64,000 bases of DNA from Oscillibacter sp. (GCA_017526785.1 JAFXQV010000004.1:62001-126000); one strand, 5' to 3'; numbered from the stretch's first letter, positions 9,671 to 19,281 are shown. Notes: generated by a model from the sequence alone, not told the origin. Numbers and translations are program-made.

Positions 9671-12010
9671 TTACTGTTTCGTACTCGTTTCCGGTTCGGG
9701 GGATTGTTCGTCTTTGACGGGTTCCGCATTGCGTTTCGGCTTTTTGGGTTCGGCGTCGCGTTTCGGCTTGTCCGTTTCGGCGTCATGCTTCACTTTACCC
9801 GCTTCGGCGTTGCGTTTGGGCTTTTGGGGGGCGTTCTTCGGAAGCGCGTCCTTGTCAAGCGTGACCGTTTCCCCGGGCTTCTGCTTCGGACTGTCGCCGG
9901 GTTTTTGTCGCGGACTGTCGGCGGGCTTCTGTTGCGGACTGCCGACGGTCTTTTGTTGCGGACTGTCGGCGGGTTTCTGTCGCGGAGTGTCGCCGGATTT
10001 CTGCCGGGGAGGGTTCGCGGCGGTTTCCGGTTTCCCGGAGCGCTTCGCGTTCCGGCTCAAAATCCGTGACAGTACGGGCGTCGTGGCGCGTCCGTCCTTC
10101 TTGGCGGCGCTGTCGGACGCGCTCTCAACGGCTTTCGGTTCGGCGGCGGCCGACTTCGGAAGCGGCGGCGGCGGGTTCTCGACGCCGTTCATCACGTCGA
10201 CAAACGCGTCACGCTCCATCGTCTCATGTTCGAGCAGGTACCGCGCCACGGCGTCCAACTGCGTCCGGTGTTCCTTTAGAATCTCCTCACAACGGGTGTA
10301 CGCGTTCGACAAAACGGCCTTGATTTCTTGGTCAATCTCCGCCGCGACGGATTCGGAGTACACGCGCCCCTGCGCGATACTGCGCCCGATAAAGACCTCA
10401 TCGTGTCCGGTGTCGAACGCGACCGCGCCGAGGCGGTCACTCATGCCGTAGGAGGCGACCATTTTTCGGGCAATGTCGGTGGCGCGCTGTAAGTCGTTAC
10501 TGGCACCCGTGGAGATGTCGCCGATACAGAGCTGTTCGGCGACGCGCCCACCCAGCAACGACACAATTTTGTCCTCCATGTAGCGCCGCGACAGAAACGA
10601 GCGGTCTTCTTCCGGTAGAGAGATTGTCATGCCGCCAGCCGTGCCGCGCGGCACAATCGAAATCTGGCTGACGGGGTCCTGTCCGGGCAGACTGTACATG
10701 ACCACGGCGTGTCCGGCCTCGTGCCACGCGGTCAACTCGCGTTCGTGCTGGGGAATTACGCGGCTTCGCTTTTCGGGGCCGGCAATGACCTTGATTTCGG
10801 CGGACTTCAGGTCATCCATGGAAATGAACGGGCGATTTTTCCGGGCGGCCAGCAGCGCGCCCTCGTTGACAAGGTTCTCCAAATCCGCGCCCGTGAATCC
10901 GGCGGTACCCTGCGCGAGTTTGTGCAAGTCCACGTCCTCGGCGAGCGGCTTGCCCTTGGAATGTACCTGTAGAATCTCCTCCCGCCCCCGGATATCGGGA
11001 AGCCCCACGTAAATCTGACGGTCAAAGCGTCCGGGACGGAGTAAGGCGGGGTCGAGAACGTCGGCGCGGTTGGTCGCCGCCAAGACGACGACGCCTTCAT
11101 TGGACGAAAAGCCGTCCATTTCCACCAGTAACTGGTTCAATGTCTGTTCGCGTTCGTCGTGGCCGCCGCCGAGACCCGCGCCGCGCTGACGCCCCACGGC
11201 GTCGATTTCGTCGATGAACACGATAGCGGGGGACGTGCGCTTGGCCTGCTCAAAGAGGTCTCGAACGCGGCTCGCGCCCACGCCCACATAGAGTTCCACG
11301 AAGTCGGAGCCGGAAATCGACAAAAACCCGACTTGCGCTTCCCCGGCGACGGCTTTCGCAAGCAGTGTTTTCCCGGTACCCGGAGGCCCCACGAGAAGCA
11401 CGCCTTTCGGGATACGCGCCCCGAGTTGCACATACTTTTCAGGGTCTTTCAGGAAGTCCACGATTTCCGAAAGCTCCTCTTTCTCCTCGTCGGCTCCGGC
11501 GACATCCTCGAACGTAATGCGCTTGTCGTTCTCGGAGAGCGTACGCGTACGCGCCATGCCGAAGCGCGCCATTCTGTCGACGCCGCCGCCCATCATCTGC
11601 CCGCGCCCCGACATCATATACCACATGACGCCAATCATCAGCGCGGCCAGCCCCCACGGCATGAGCAACTGTAGCCAGTCTGTGGAGTGGTCTTGGTGAT
11701 AGTTGTAACTCTGGATAATGCCGTTCGCGTACTGCTCCTCCACAAGCGGGTTGAGGTCGTTGTAAAAAAGCTGGAAGTCGTAGAGGTCGTAATGCACGAC
11801 TTTACTACCGTTGAGTTCCTCGCGCAGATTGAGCGTCAGCGTGTTGTCCTCCACGACAAAGGACACCACTTTTTCCTGCATGAACAATTGACGGACGCGG
11901 GAATACTCAATTTCCGGCCGGGTGTTGTTCAACTGCCAGACCCAGCTCAACAGCAGAGTGGCCAGCAGTGCCACCAACAGCACACTGAAATTACTGCCTC
12001 GTCGTGTCAA
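9671..12010 (-). CDS. ftsH: ATP-dependent zinc metalloprotease FtsH with extended repeat tail
   Basis: This 779-residue protein has membrane helices at about 9-25 and 117-133 flanking the external domain. AAA Walker A is GPPGTGKT (208-215), Walker B is VFIDEID, and the zinc site HEAGH is at 430-434. FtsH degrades misfolded membrane and regulatory proteins. The catalytic part ends near residue 610. The remaining 170 residues are low-complexity and unusually long for the family: six 8-residue units (668-715, type PRQKPADS) and four 9-residue units (730-765, type KPKRNAEPV). The start is TTG at 12010, with AAGGGGGGG upstream. It is the last gene of the gdpP operon, after hpt. Confidence 0.96.
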   Translation of the reverse strand: MTRRGSNFSVLLVALLATLLLSWVWQLNNTRPEIEYSRVRQLFMQEKVVSFVVEDNTLTLNLREELNGSKVVHYDLYDFQLFYNDLNPLVEEQYANGIIQSYNYHQDHSTDWLQLLMPWGLAALMIGVMWYMMSGRGQMMGGGVDRMARFGMARTRTLSENDKRITFEDVAGADEEKEELSEIVDFLKDPEKYVQLGARIPKGVLLVGPPGTGKTLLAKAVAGEAQVGFLSISGSDFVELYVGVGASRVRDLFEQAKRTSPAIVFIDEIDAVGRQRGAGLGGGHDEREQTLNQLLVEMDGFSSNEGVVVLAATNRADVLDPALLRPGRFDRQIYVGLPDIRGREEILQVHSKGKPLAEDVDLHKLAQGTAGFTGADLENLVNEGALLAARKNRPFISMDDLKSAEIKVIAGPEKRSRVIPQHERELTAWHEAGHAVVMYSLPGQDPVSQISIVPRGTAGGMTISLPEEDRSFLSRRYMEDKIVSLLGGRVAEQLCIGDISTGASNDLQRATDIARKMVASYGMSDRLGAVAFDTGHDEVFIGRSIAQGRVYSESVAAEIDQEIKAVLSNAYTRCEEILKEHRTQLDAVARYLLEHETMERDAFVDVMNGVENPPPPLPKSAAAEPKAVESASDSAAKKDGRATTPVLSRILSRNAKRSGKPETAANPPRQKSGDTPRQKPADSPQQKTVGSPQQKPADSPRQKPGDSPKQKPGETVTLDKDALPKNAPQKPKRNAEAGKVKHDAETDKPKRDAEPKKPKRNAEPVKDEQSPEPETSTKQ
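9716..9823 (-). repeat. Four 27-bp coding repeats in ftsH tail (KPKRNAEPV type)
   Basis: Within ftsH, residues about 730-765 form four consecutive 9-residue units: [36 protein letters not shown]. They are strongly basic with one acidic residue each. This is a coding repeat, not a CRISPR or intergenic array. Confidence 0.85.
9866..10009 (-). repeat. Six 24-bp coding repeats in ftsH tail (PRQKPADS type)
   Basis: Within ftsH, residues about 668-715 form six consecutive 8-residue units: [48 protein letters not shown]. The DNA units are similar but not identical, as expected for an older expanding and contracting tract. Confidence 0.88.
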
Positions 12011-12039
12011 AAAAACCCCCCCTTTTGTGAGTGAACGTC

Positions 12040-12591
12040 TTAGGATTCGTAGACCTCCGGTTTCAGGATTCCGATGTAGGGCAGATTGCGGTAGAGCTGG
12101 GCGTAGTCGAGGCCGTAGCCCACCACGAAGGCGTCCGGCACGGTGAAGCCGACGTAATCGGCGCTAACGGCCTTCTGGCGTCCGGACGGCTTGTCCAGCA
12201 GGGTGACAATGGTAATGGACGCCGCGCCCTTGGCCTTGAGGTACTCTTGCAGAAACGCGAGTGTGTTGCCGGAGTCGAGGATATCTTCCACGATAATCAA
12301 GTCCCGCCCGTGAATGTCCTGTTGCAGGTCGTGATTGATACGGACGCGGCCGGAGGATTTGGTGGCGTTGGCGTAGGAACTGACCGCCATCATCTCCAAG
12401 TCACAGCGGAGCGGACAGGCGCGGATAAGGTCGGCCAGAAACAGTACGGAGCCTTTCAGGATACCGACAAACAGAGGTCGTGTCCCGGCGAAGCGCTCGG
12501 CGATTTCCTCGCCCATTTCCCGGACGCGTTCCCGGATTTGTTCCTCTGTATATAGTACCTTTAAAATGTCATTTGTCAACTCATTTTTCAT
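12040..12591 (-). CDS. hpt: Hypoxanthine phosphoribosyltransferase
   Basis: This 183-residue type I phosphoribosyltransferase has the PRPP-binding loop [13 protein letters not shown] at about residues 98-110 and the upstream [16 protein letters not shown] segment. The protein salvages hypoxanthine and guanine to IMP and GMP using PRPP in the cytoplasm. The tilS-hpt-ftsH order is the widespread Firmicutes arrangement and supports the call. The start is the ATG at 12591. The gap to tilS is 31 bases and that to ftsH is 29, consistent with one transcript. Confidence 0.97.
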   Translation of the reverse strand: MKNELTNDILKVLYTEEQIRERVREMGEEIAERFAGTRPLFVGILKGSVLFLADLIRACPLRCDLEMMAVSSYANATKSSGRVRINHDLQQDIHGRDLIIVEDILDSGNTLAFLQEYLKAKGAASITIVTLLDKPSGRQKAVSADYVGFTVPDAFVVGYGLDYAQLYRNLPYIGILKPEVYES

Positions 12592-12622
12592 AAATCATGG
12601 CCTCCATTTCAGAAATTTTCCG

Positions 12623-13936
12623 TCATTTCCCACAAACTGGATATTTCACGCGGATAAAGCGGCATTCGGGGCTGTCGGGTACGAAAGCCGCGTCCGTGCC
12701 GATACGCCATACGGCCGCGAGGCGTCCGGCGACGTAGAACGCCGGGAGCGTGTCGCGTTCGCGCAGGGAAATTCGGCGGTCGGCGCAAAGACGTTTCACG
12801 GTGCGGCTTCCGTTGCTTCCCGGGAGCGTCAAGCGTTCCCCGGCCGGACACGGCCGGACGGTGACAGTATCGTTACCCGCGCGGAGTGCAAGTCCGGTTT
12901 CGTCGGCACGGTCTAATAACGTCAACTCGTAGCCGCCCCAGCGGAGCGGGATACCCGGTACCAGCGTCCGTTCCCCGGAGGCGACCGGACGCGTTTCCAG
13001 CACAAGCCAGCCGTCGCGTACCGCCGCCGTCACGCCGTGCGGCAGGTCGACGCGTTTGCCGGAGGCGCTGTCCAGCAGGTTCAGCGCCGCGCGGAGATGT
13101 GCCGCCCCGACATCCTTTCGCCCCGCGCCGATACGTTCCAGCAAGTCCAGCAGAATCAGCGGGCGCAGTTCCGGCGGCGCGTCCGACAAGTCCCGGACGG
13201 GCATTGCCGCGAATCCGGTACGCGTCTCGGCGCGTGCCATGTGCCGCCGCGCCTCGGCCTCTATCGACGCGTGGAGCAGTGCGGCGTGTCCGCCGGCCGC
13301 GCACAAGTGTTCCTCGGCTTTCGGGTTCAGGCGTCGCAACAGCGGCATGACCTCCAGCCGCAAGAGGTTTCTTGACGCCGCGCCGGGGTCGGCGTTCGTC
13401 TCGTCCTCGACATGCGGAATGGCGTGCTGGGCGGCGTACGCCTCGATTTCGGAGCGCGGCACGTCCAGCAGTGGCCGGACAATCCCGCCCTGTTCGTGAG
13501 ACATTCCCGACAGCCCGCGCAGACCCGTTCCGCGAATCAGGTGCCACAAAATGGTCTCGGCGTTGTCCCCGGCGTGGTGCGCCACATAGATACGGGCGAT
13601 TCCGCGCTTTTCGGCCTCCGTTCGCAGAAAGGCATAGCGCAGTTTCCGGGCGGCCTCCTCGACGGACAGCCCCTCCCGCGCCGCGTACGCGTGAACGTCC
13701 CCGCCGCCGCTGACAAACGCTATTGCGTGTCCGGCGCACCAGTCGCGCACAAAGCACTCGTCACGGTACGCCGTGGGGCGTAAATGGTGGTTATAGTGCG
13801 CGGCGGTGACGCTTCCGCCGTGTCGGGCGCACCAGTCCCGCAACAAGTCCAGCAGTACCATAGAATCCACGCCGCCCGACACGCCGCACAGCACGCTTTC
13901 CTCGGCCTCGGGCAGCCACCCGGAAATGTCACGCAT
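12623..13936 (-). CDS. tilS: tRNA(Ile)-lysidine synthase TilS
   Basis: This 437-residue protein has the N-type ATP-pyrophosphatase loop SGGVDS (20-25), the AHYNHHLRP motif and the partner motif VAHHAGDNAETILW. A substrate-binding region and a C-terminal domain (from about 360) then follow. TilS attaches lysine to C34 of tRNA-Ile(CAU) so that it reads AUA, and is normally essential. It lies between dnaB (16-base gap) and hpt. A working TilS is of interest here because the upstream gene dnaB appears to begin with an ATA codon. Confidence 0.95.
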   Translation of the reverse strand: MRDISGWLPEAEESVLCGVSGGVDSMVLLDLLRDWCARHGGSVTAAHYNHHLRPTAYRDECFVRDWCAGHAIAFVSGGGDVHAYAAREGLSVEEAARKLRYAFLRTEAEKRGIARIYVAHHAGDNAETILWHLIRGTGLRGLSGMSHEQGGIVRPLLDVPRSEIEAYAAQHAIPHVEDETNADPGAASRNLLRLEVMPLLRRLNPKAEEHLCAAGGHAALLHASIEAEARRHMARAETRTGFAAMPVRDLSDAPPELRPLILLDLLERIGAGRKDVGAAHLRAALNLLDSASGKRVDLPHGVTAAVRDGWLVLETRPVASGERTLVPGIPLRWGGYELTLLDRADETGLALRAGNDTVTVRPCPAGERLTLPGSNGSRTVKRLCADRRISLRERDTLPAFYVAGRLAAVWRIGTDAAFVPDSPECRFIRVKYPVCGK

Positions 13937-13952
13937 ATGGCAACGCCTCCTG

Positions 13953-15308
13953 TCACTCGTCCTCGCGGCGCTCTAACGTGGCGAACATCGTATACTGTGG
14001 CATCCAGCGCAGTTCGACAGTCCCCGTCTCGCCGTGGCGGTTCTTCGCTACGATACACTCCGCGATGTTGTGCTTTTCGGAATCCTCGTTGTAGTAGTCG
14101 TCGCGATACAGGAACATCACGATATCCGCGTCCTGCTCGATAGCGCCCGATTCGCGCAAGTCCGACAGTTGCGGGCGTTTGTCGTCGCGCTTCTCGTTGG
14201 CGCGGCTCAACTGACTGAGGCACACCACAGGCACGTCCAATTCCTTCGCCATGATTTTCAGCATGCGCGACATGTCCGACACGACCTGTTGTCGGTTCTC
14301 GTTGCCCCGCGAACGGTTCCCGCTCGAACTCATCAATTGCAGATAGTCTATCACGACAAGCCCCAGATTATCAAGGCGGCGGCACTTGGCATTCATGTCG
14401 GCGACGGTCAAGAGCGGGTCGTCGTCCAGCAGAATGTCCATACGGCTCAACGTCACGACGGACGCGGCGATTTTCTCCCAGTCGGCCTCGTCCAGTTCCC
14501 CGGTTTTCAGGCGGTAGTTGTCCACGAGTGACTCCACCGACAGAATACGCGTCGCCAACTGTTCCTTGGACATCTCCAGCGAAAAAATTGCAACGGTCTT
14601 TTCGGTACTCCGCGCCACGTTCAGCGCCACGTTCAGCGCCATGGACGTTTTGCCCATCCCCGGACGCGCCGCCAGCAGTATGAGGTCGGAGCGGTTCAGC
14701 CCCATGATTTTCCGGTCAATCGCCGAAAGCCCCGTGGACAGTCCCGGCAAATGGTCTTCGGTCTCGCTCATCTCGCCCAGACGGTCTAAGACATCCGGCA
14801 GAACCTGTTTCAGCGGCACGAGGCCTTTCGCGCCCTGCCCCTTGCGGATAGCGTAAATTCTCTGTTCGGCGGCCTCTAAAATGGCGCGGGCTTCCCCGGT
14901 TCCCTCCTGTACCAGCGTCGTAATTTCCGACGCCGCCTCCGCCACGGCGCGCAGCAGCGCCTTGTCCGCGACAATCCCGGCGTACTCCATGACGTTCGCG
15001 CTCGTGGGCGTAATCTCCATGAGTTGCGCCAGATAGGAGCGCGTCGTCGTCTCGTCATAGGTTTCATTTTTATTTTTCTGCTTCCGCCGATTTTTCCGCA
15101 TTTCCTCCGCGACGGTAATGCCGTCGATGGGGCGGGAGTAGGAGAACATGGTGTAAATGGTCTCGAAAATCTCCTTGTTCGTCTCCAAATAGAAGTCCGC
15201 CGGACGGAGCTTTTCCATGACCAGTTTCACACAGTCCGGGTCAATCAGCATGGAGCCCAACACGGCCTGTTCGGCCTCGACGGAGTGCGGTGCCTGCCGG
15301 AGCAGCAA
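13953..15308 (-). CDS. dnaB: Replicative DNA helicase DnaB (DnaC in Bacillus naming)
   Basis: The N-terminal domain begins LLRQAPHSVEAEQAVLGSML. The RecA-like domain carries Walker A RPGMGKTSMA, Walker B LVVIDYLQLM and RESGAIEQDAD near the arginine finger. It is the hexameric fork helicase. The coordinates use the first standard start, TTG at 15308, but this has no ribosome site at a proper distance. Seven to eight bases of strong Shine-Dalgarno (GGGGGTGAT, 15337-15329) are instead correctly spaced for an in-frame ATA at 15323. From there the protein would read (M)ANEDLLLRQ, the usual family N-terminus. It lies between rplI and tilS. Confidence 0.97.
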   Translation of the reverse strand: MLLRQAPHSVEAEQAVLGSMLIDPDCVKLVMEKLRPADFYLETNKEIFETIYTMFSYSRPIDGITVAEEMRKNRRKQKNKNETYDETTTRSYLAQLMEITPTSANVMEYAGIVADKALLRAVAEAASEITTLVQEGTGEARAILEAAEQRIYAIRKGQGAKGLVPLKQVLPDVLDRLGEMSETEDHLPGLSTGLSAIDRKIMGLNRSDLILLAARPGMGKTSMALNVALNVARSTEKTVAIFSLEMSKEQLATRILSVESLVDNYRLKTGELDEADWEKIAASVVTLSRMDILLDDDPLLTVADMNAKCRRLDNLGLVVIDYLQLMSSSGNRSRGNENRQQVVSDMSRMLKIMAKELDVPVVCLSQLSRANEKRDDKRPQLSDLRESGAIEQDADIVMFLYRDDYYNEDSEKHNIAECIVAKNRHGETGTVELRWMPQYTMFATLERREDE

Positions 15309-15345
15309 ATCTTCATTTGCTATGGTGAATCACCCCCGGGACGCG

Positions 15346-15795
15346 TCATTTCTGCTCGTAAACCGCCACATACACGGTTCCGCTAATTTCAAAGCCGAAT
15401 TTCGCCTTGACCTCATAGTTTCCAAAGGCCTTGATGGGGTTCTCCAAGACCAGCTTCTGGCGCGGAATCTCCACGCCGTACTGCTCTTTCAGCGCGTCGG
15501 AGATTTCCTGCGTGGTGATGGAGCCGAACAGTTTGCCGTTACTGCCCGCCCGCGCCGTCATGCGCACCTGACAGCTTTTGAGTTTCTCGACGGTGGCTTC
15601 CGCCTCGGCTTTCAGGCGGGCTTCCTCGGCCTTTTGCGCCTTTTCCCGCATTTTCATGGTGTTGATGGTGTCGGCGGTCGCGGGAAGCGCGAGTTTGCGC
15701 GGGAGCAGGTAGTTCCGGGCGTAGCCCTCGGCGACTTCGACCATTTGCCCCTTTTTGCCCTTGCCGCGTACGTCCTGTTGCAAAATGACTTTCAT
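15346..15795 (-). CDS. rplI: 50S ribosomal protein L9
   Basis: This 149-residue protein begins MKVILQQDVRGKGKKGQMVE, typical of L9, followed by VAEGYARNYLLPRKLA, the long linker helix (about 50-80) and the C-terminal domain (SVTTQEISDAL-like region GSITTQEISDALKEQYG). L9 binds 23S rRNA near the L1 stalk and helps keep the reading frame. The start ATG at 15795 follows AAGGAGAAAC. It precedes dnaB by 37 bases. In most relatives gdpP lies directly upstream; here an LRR protein gene is inserted between them. Confidence 0.97.
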   Translation of the reverse strand: MKVILQQDVRGKGKKGQMVEVAEGYARNYLLPRKLALPATADTINTMKMREKAQKAEEARLKAEAEATVEKLKSCQVRMTARAGSNGKLFGSITTQEISDALKEQYGVEIPRQKLVLENPIKAFGNYEVKAKFGFEISGTVYVAVYEQK

Positions 15796-15840
15796 GGTGG
15801 TTTCTCCTTATCAAATCAATGAAAATTTCTATGGACTGTT

Positions 15841-17214
15841 TCAGGTTCCTGCGGGTACCTCTTTCGACACCGCCGGGGCGGCCGGACGCTGATGGGAATC
15901 CAGCAGAAACACCGTCAATGTATGCGCCTCCTTGGCGAAAACCGTGTAGGCGTTGGGGTCGTCAATGGGGTGTGTGTCCACGCCCAGAAAACACCCGTCG
16001 GCGTCATAGGACGCGATAAACAGCGTACTGCCCTTTTCCGGCTCGCCCCCGACATCCACAGTCACGCGCCCATTGGCGATACTCAGACTGACAATGGTCG
16101 CCGTGGAAACGGGCGGCGCTTCTCCGTAATGCACTTCAATGTAGTTACGCTGTATCATGTCGGCGAAGTCGTTCTTGCTGACGGCCTCCCACTGCATGAT
16201 GTTCCCGGCGTAGTACACGTTTTTCAGGGCGGGACAGTTCGTAAACGCGCCTTTCTTGATAGTCTTCACGCTCTCCGGAATCACGACGTATTCCAGCCCG
16301 ATACAGTCCAGAAATACGCCCTCCTCGATAGTGGACAGTTTCGGGGGCAGTTCGATGGATGTCACCCAGTTACAGCCTTTAAAGGCCTGTGAGGCAATTT
16401 TCGTCACATTCGGGGGAATCGTGTAATCCGTCAGCGCGGAACAGCCGGAAAATGTCTCCTGCCCTATAGTTTTGAGCGTTTCGGGAAACACAACCGTTTT
16501 CAGGTTCGTACAGTCCTTGAATAAATAGGCTTTTGTCTCGGTAAATTTGGTTTCTCCGGCCTGAAAGTCCGTCAGCCGGGTACACTTGGAAAAGGACGCC
16601 TGTCCCAGTTTGGAAACGGTTTTCGGCAGGGACAGATTCTTGATTGCGATACAGCCTGTGAAGGCGTAGTTGCCGATTTCCTGTAGCCCCTCCGTCCACG
16701 CGATATCCGACAAATACTCGCAGTTGGCAAAGGCGGAATCCCCAATGACCTTGAGCGTTTGCGGGATGGTGACGGCGGTAATCGTCTTGCAGTCGCAGAA
16801 GGCGTAATTGCCGACACGCGTCACGCCCTGTTCAAAGTTGACTTTCTGGATGTCGAGACGGTAGTTCCGCCACGGTATCACATTCCCGCTGGAATAGTTC
16901 GCCATAGCGCCCTTGCCGCTGATGGTCATGACGCCGTCCACGTCGAGCCGCCACGCCATACCGGTTCCGCACTCGCCATAGGCTTTTGTCGTCGCCAGTA
17001 GCGCGGCCTCGTCCGGCGGCGCTGTGGCCTCGTCCGTGAAGTCCTCCGGCGGCGCTAAAAAGGCGGCGCTGTCCGTGGAATCTTCGGGCGGGGCGTCGGC
17101 GGAATCTTCCGGCGGCGGAGCCAAAAAGGCGGCGTCGTCAGCGCGTACGGGAATCATCAGAAGCGTCAGAAAGAGAAGCGAGAGAACGGGAACCAGAAAA
17201 TTTTGCTTTTTCAT
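15841..17214 (-). CDS. Secreted BspA-type leucine-rich repeat protein
   Basis: This 457-residue protein has a signal peptide (KKQNFLVPVLSLLFLTLLMI then an R-A-D cleavage area near residue 25). An acidic, proline-rich linker (about 27-75) follows, containing two AAFLAPP units and several PPEDS units. A WRLDVDGVMTISGKGAM segment comes next, then about nine LRR_5/BspA repeats of the type VTIPQTLKVIGDSAFANC. A final beta-domain ends the protein (about 380-457). Such proteins are surface or secreted adhesion and binding modules. There is no LPXTG or membrane anchor, so it is probably released. It sits inside the gdpP-rplI-dnaB run with 13-45 base gaps, a setting for which I see no functional reason. 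Confidence 0.85.
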   Translation of the reverse strand: MKKQNFLVPVLSLLFLTLLMIPVRADDAAFLAPPPEDSADAPPEDSTDSAAFLAPPEDFTDEATAPPDEAALLATTKAYGECGTGMAWRLDVDGVMTISGKGAMANYSSGNVIPWRNYRLDIQKVNFEQGVTRVGNYAFCDCKTITAVTIPQTLKVIGDSAFANCEYLSDIAWTEGLQEIGNYAFTGCIAIKNLSLPKTVSKLGQASFSKCTRLTDFQAGETKFTETKAYLFKDCTNLKTVVFPETLKTIGQETFSGCSALTDYTIPPNVTKIASQAFKGCNWVTSIELPPKLSTIEEGVFLDCIGLEYVVIPESVKTIKKGAFTNCPALKNVYYAGNIMQWEAVSKNDFADMIQRNYIEVHYGEAPPVSTATIVSLSIANGRVTVDVGGEPEKGSTLFIASYDADGCFLGVDTHPIDDPNAYTVFAKEAHTLTVFLLDSHQRPAAPAVSKEVPAGT

Positions 17215-17227
17215 AGTAAAACCCTCC

Positions 17228-19210
17228 TCATTTCTTGAAATAGGCGTCTATCGAATCAGTTAAACGCTTGCGGGTATCGTCGACGGTCGCATTGGGAATC
17301 CGGCACCCGGCGACGGTGGAGTTTCCGCCGCCGCCTAACGGTTCCAGTACCATTTGCACATTGACATCCCCCATGGAACGCGCCGACAGCATGACCGCAT
17401 CCCCGATACGGTAGACCACGAAAGAGGCCTGTACGCCCTTTAGCGTCAGCAGTTCGTCGGCGGCCATGGAGGCCGTTACGCGGTCAATACCGTCCTCGTC
17501 CACGGCGGCAATCGCTATGTCGCCCCGGTAGAGTTCGGCCTGCCGGATGATTCCGTAGCGGGCGACCATTGTCTGCAAGTCACTCTGGAAGAGTTTCTGT
17601 ACGTCCTCGGTATCGGCTCCCGAACGCCGCAAAAACGCCGCCGCCTCGAACGTACGCCCCCCGGTACGTTGCGCGAAATGTTTCGTGTCGAGTACGATTC
17701 CGGCCAGAAGCGCTTCCGCCTCCTCTTTCAAGAGGTCGTCGGGGTTGACCATGTACTGTAACAGCTCCGTGACGAGTTCCGACGCCGACGACGCGTAAGG
17801 CTCGTGGAAGCTGAACGCCGGATTTTCGATGTACGTCGCGGCGCGGCGGTGGTGGTCAATGACCGCCACGCGGTTGCAGGATTCCAGAATATCGGGACTC
17901 TCGACCATTTCCGGGCGGTTGGTGTCCACGACGACCAACAGCGTCCCCGGACGCATGCGCAGGAAGGCCTCGCCGGGGTCGAGAAACACCCCCTCGTATT
18001 CGGGCAGTACGCGGAGCTTGTCAAACAGGCTCCGGGCGTTGGTCTGGTCGGCGTTGATAACCACATGATGTTCTTTCCCGCGCTTCCGCGCCGCGCAGCA
18101 GACGCCCGCCGCCGCGCCCACGGCGTCCATATCGGAGAACGTATGCCCCATGACGTAGACCTCTTTCGCGTCGGACATCATCTCGCTTAGCGCCGTGGCC
18201 ATGACGCGGGATTTGACTTTCGTCCGCTTCTCGGCGGTCTTGGAGCGCCCGCCGTAAAAGTCGAAATCGACCTTGTTCCGGACTACGGCTTGGTCTCCGC
18301 CACGGCTGAGCGCCATTTCCAGCGACACGTTGGCGGTCTTGTAGAGTTCGGCGACGTTCTCCGCGCCCACGCCCACCCCGATAGACAACGTGGCGCTGAT
18401 ACTGTCGGCCTTGACTTCGTGGATGGTGTCCAGAATCGAAAACTTTTCCTCTATGAGATGCTCGTACCACGCTTCCTCAAAGATGTACAGGTAGCGGTCT
18501 CTCTGCGTACGGAGCAATAGGCCGCTTGACGCCCAGCGGTTTAACCTTTCCTCGAACTGCGCCAGTAAGGCGCTTCTCTGGACTTCCGGACAGGCCTTTA
18601 ACAGGTCTTCGTAATTGTCCAGCACGATGATTGCCACTACGGGGCGGTTGTCCTCGTACATCTTGCGGAGCGCGTCGGCGTCGGTGGTGTCAATCCAGTA
18701 CGTGGTGGCAATCAGATTCTGTTCGCCTTTGCCGCGCGGCCGGGTCATGCTTCCGAACACCCGGAAACGGCGGCCGTTGATTTCGACGCGTTCGGGGGCT
18801 TCGCGCTTGCCCTCCAAGAGCCATTGCACCTGAAACCCCGGCGCGGCGTCGCGGATGAGCGTTTCAAAGAGGCCTTCCCGAATGCCCGTCAGTTGCAGGA
18901 AACTTTCGTTGCTCCATATGATTTCTTCGGTGTCGGGGCGGAGTACCATGGTCGGCAGGGGGGAATTGATGAGAGAGGACTTCCCCGCCGTGTCGACGCT
19001 TCCGGTCAGACTGTCGATGTATTGCAGGACGCGGGCGCGGCGCTGATTGTTCCCGCGCTGGAAGAAATAGTAAAGTATTCCGGATACCAGCAGTTCAAAA
19101 CCCGCCAGTGCCGGGCTGACCGTCAAAGCCAGTGCCGCGAACAGCAGAAGAAAGAGAAAGTACAGCCTCATATTCGGTTCCAAGAGCCGGGACAACGGAT
19201 TTTGTTTCAT
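17228..19210 (-). CDS. gdpP: Cyclic-di-AMP phosphodiesterase GdpP
   Basis: This is a 660-residue protein. Two N-terminal membrane helices (about 12-50) are followed by a degenerate PAS domain (about 70-150), a degenerate GGDEF domain (about 170-300) and the catalytic DHH/DHHA1 part. That part shows GHTFSDMDAVGAA, VVDTNRPE, IDHHRRA and the GGGGNSTVAG substrate loop. The family hydrolyses c-di-AMP to pApA and so affects turgor and wall stress. The ATG at 19210, with GGGGAGGCC upstream, is preferred over an upstream extension. A good promoter lies at 19253-19281. It is the first gene of the run that ends with ftsH. Confidence 0.93.
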   Translation of the reverse strand: MKQNPLSRLLEPNMRLYFLFLLLFAALALTVSPALAGFELLVSGILYYFFQRGNNQRRARVLQYIDSLTGSVDTAGKSSLINSPLPTMVLRPDTEEIIWSNESFLQLTGIREGLFETLIRDAAPGFQVQWLLEGKREAPERVEINGRRFRVFGSMTRPRGKGEQNLIATTYWIDTTDADALRKMYEDNRPVVAIIVLDNYEDLLKACPEVQRSALLAQFEERLNRWASSGLLLRTQRDRYLYIFEEAWYEHLIEEKFSILDTIHEVKADSISATLSIGVGVGAENVAELYKTANVSLEMALSRGGDQAVVRNKVDFDFYGGRSKTAEKRTKVKSRVMATALSEMMSDAKEVYVMGHTFSDMDAVGAAAGVCCAARKRGKEHHVVINADQTNARSLFDKLRVLPEYEGVFLDPGEAFLRMRPGTLLVVVDTNRPEMVESPDILESCNRVAVIDHHRRAATYIENPAFSFHEPYASSASELVTELLQYMVNPDDLLKEEAEALLAGIVLDTKHFAQRTGGRTFEAAAFLRRSGADTEDVQKLFQSDLQTMVARYGIIRQAELYRGDIAIAAVDEDGIDRVTASMAADELLTLKGVQASFVVYRIGDAVMLSARSMGDVNVQMVLEPLGGGGNSTVAGCRIPNATVDDTRKRLTDSIDAYFKK

Positions 19211-19252
19211 AACGGCCTCCCCATTCCGCGCACACCTCGCGGGGATTGCCAC

Positions 19253-19281
19253 AGTATATCATTTTCCGGGCGGGTTCGCAA
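19253..19281 (-). promoter_or_regulatory. Sigma-A promoter of the gdpP-ftsH operon
   Basis: On the minus strand TTGCGA (19281-19276), 17 bases and TATACT (19258-19253) lie about 43 bases before the gdpP start. No internal promoter of similar quality was seen down to ftsH, so it probably drives all seven genes. Confidence 0.75.

Noticed and set aside
9716-10009. Tandem repeats that might be a CRISPR array
   Set aside because: Units are 24 and 27 bases with no spacers, in frame with the ftsH coding sequence. No cas genes are present.
9654-10451. 265-codon plus-strand ORF rich in G, F, C and L over the ftsH tail
   Set aside because: Its apparent repeats are just the antisense reading of the ftsH PRQKPADS units.
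12623-15308. Plus-strand ORFs opposite tilS and dnaB (for example 12886-13350, 14034-14531)
   Set aside because: They overlap genes with clear catalytic motifs on the other strand and show no family pattern.
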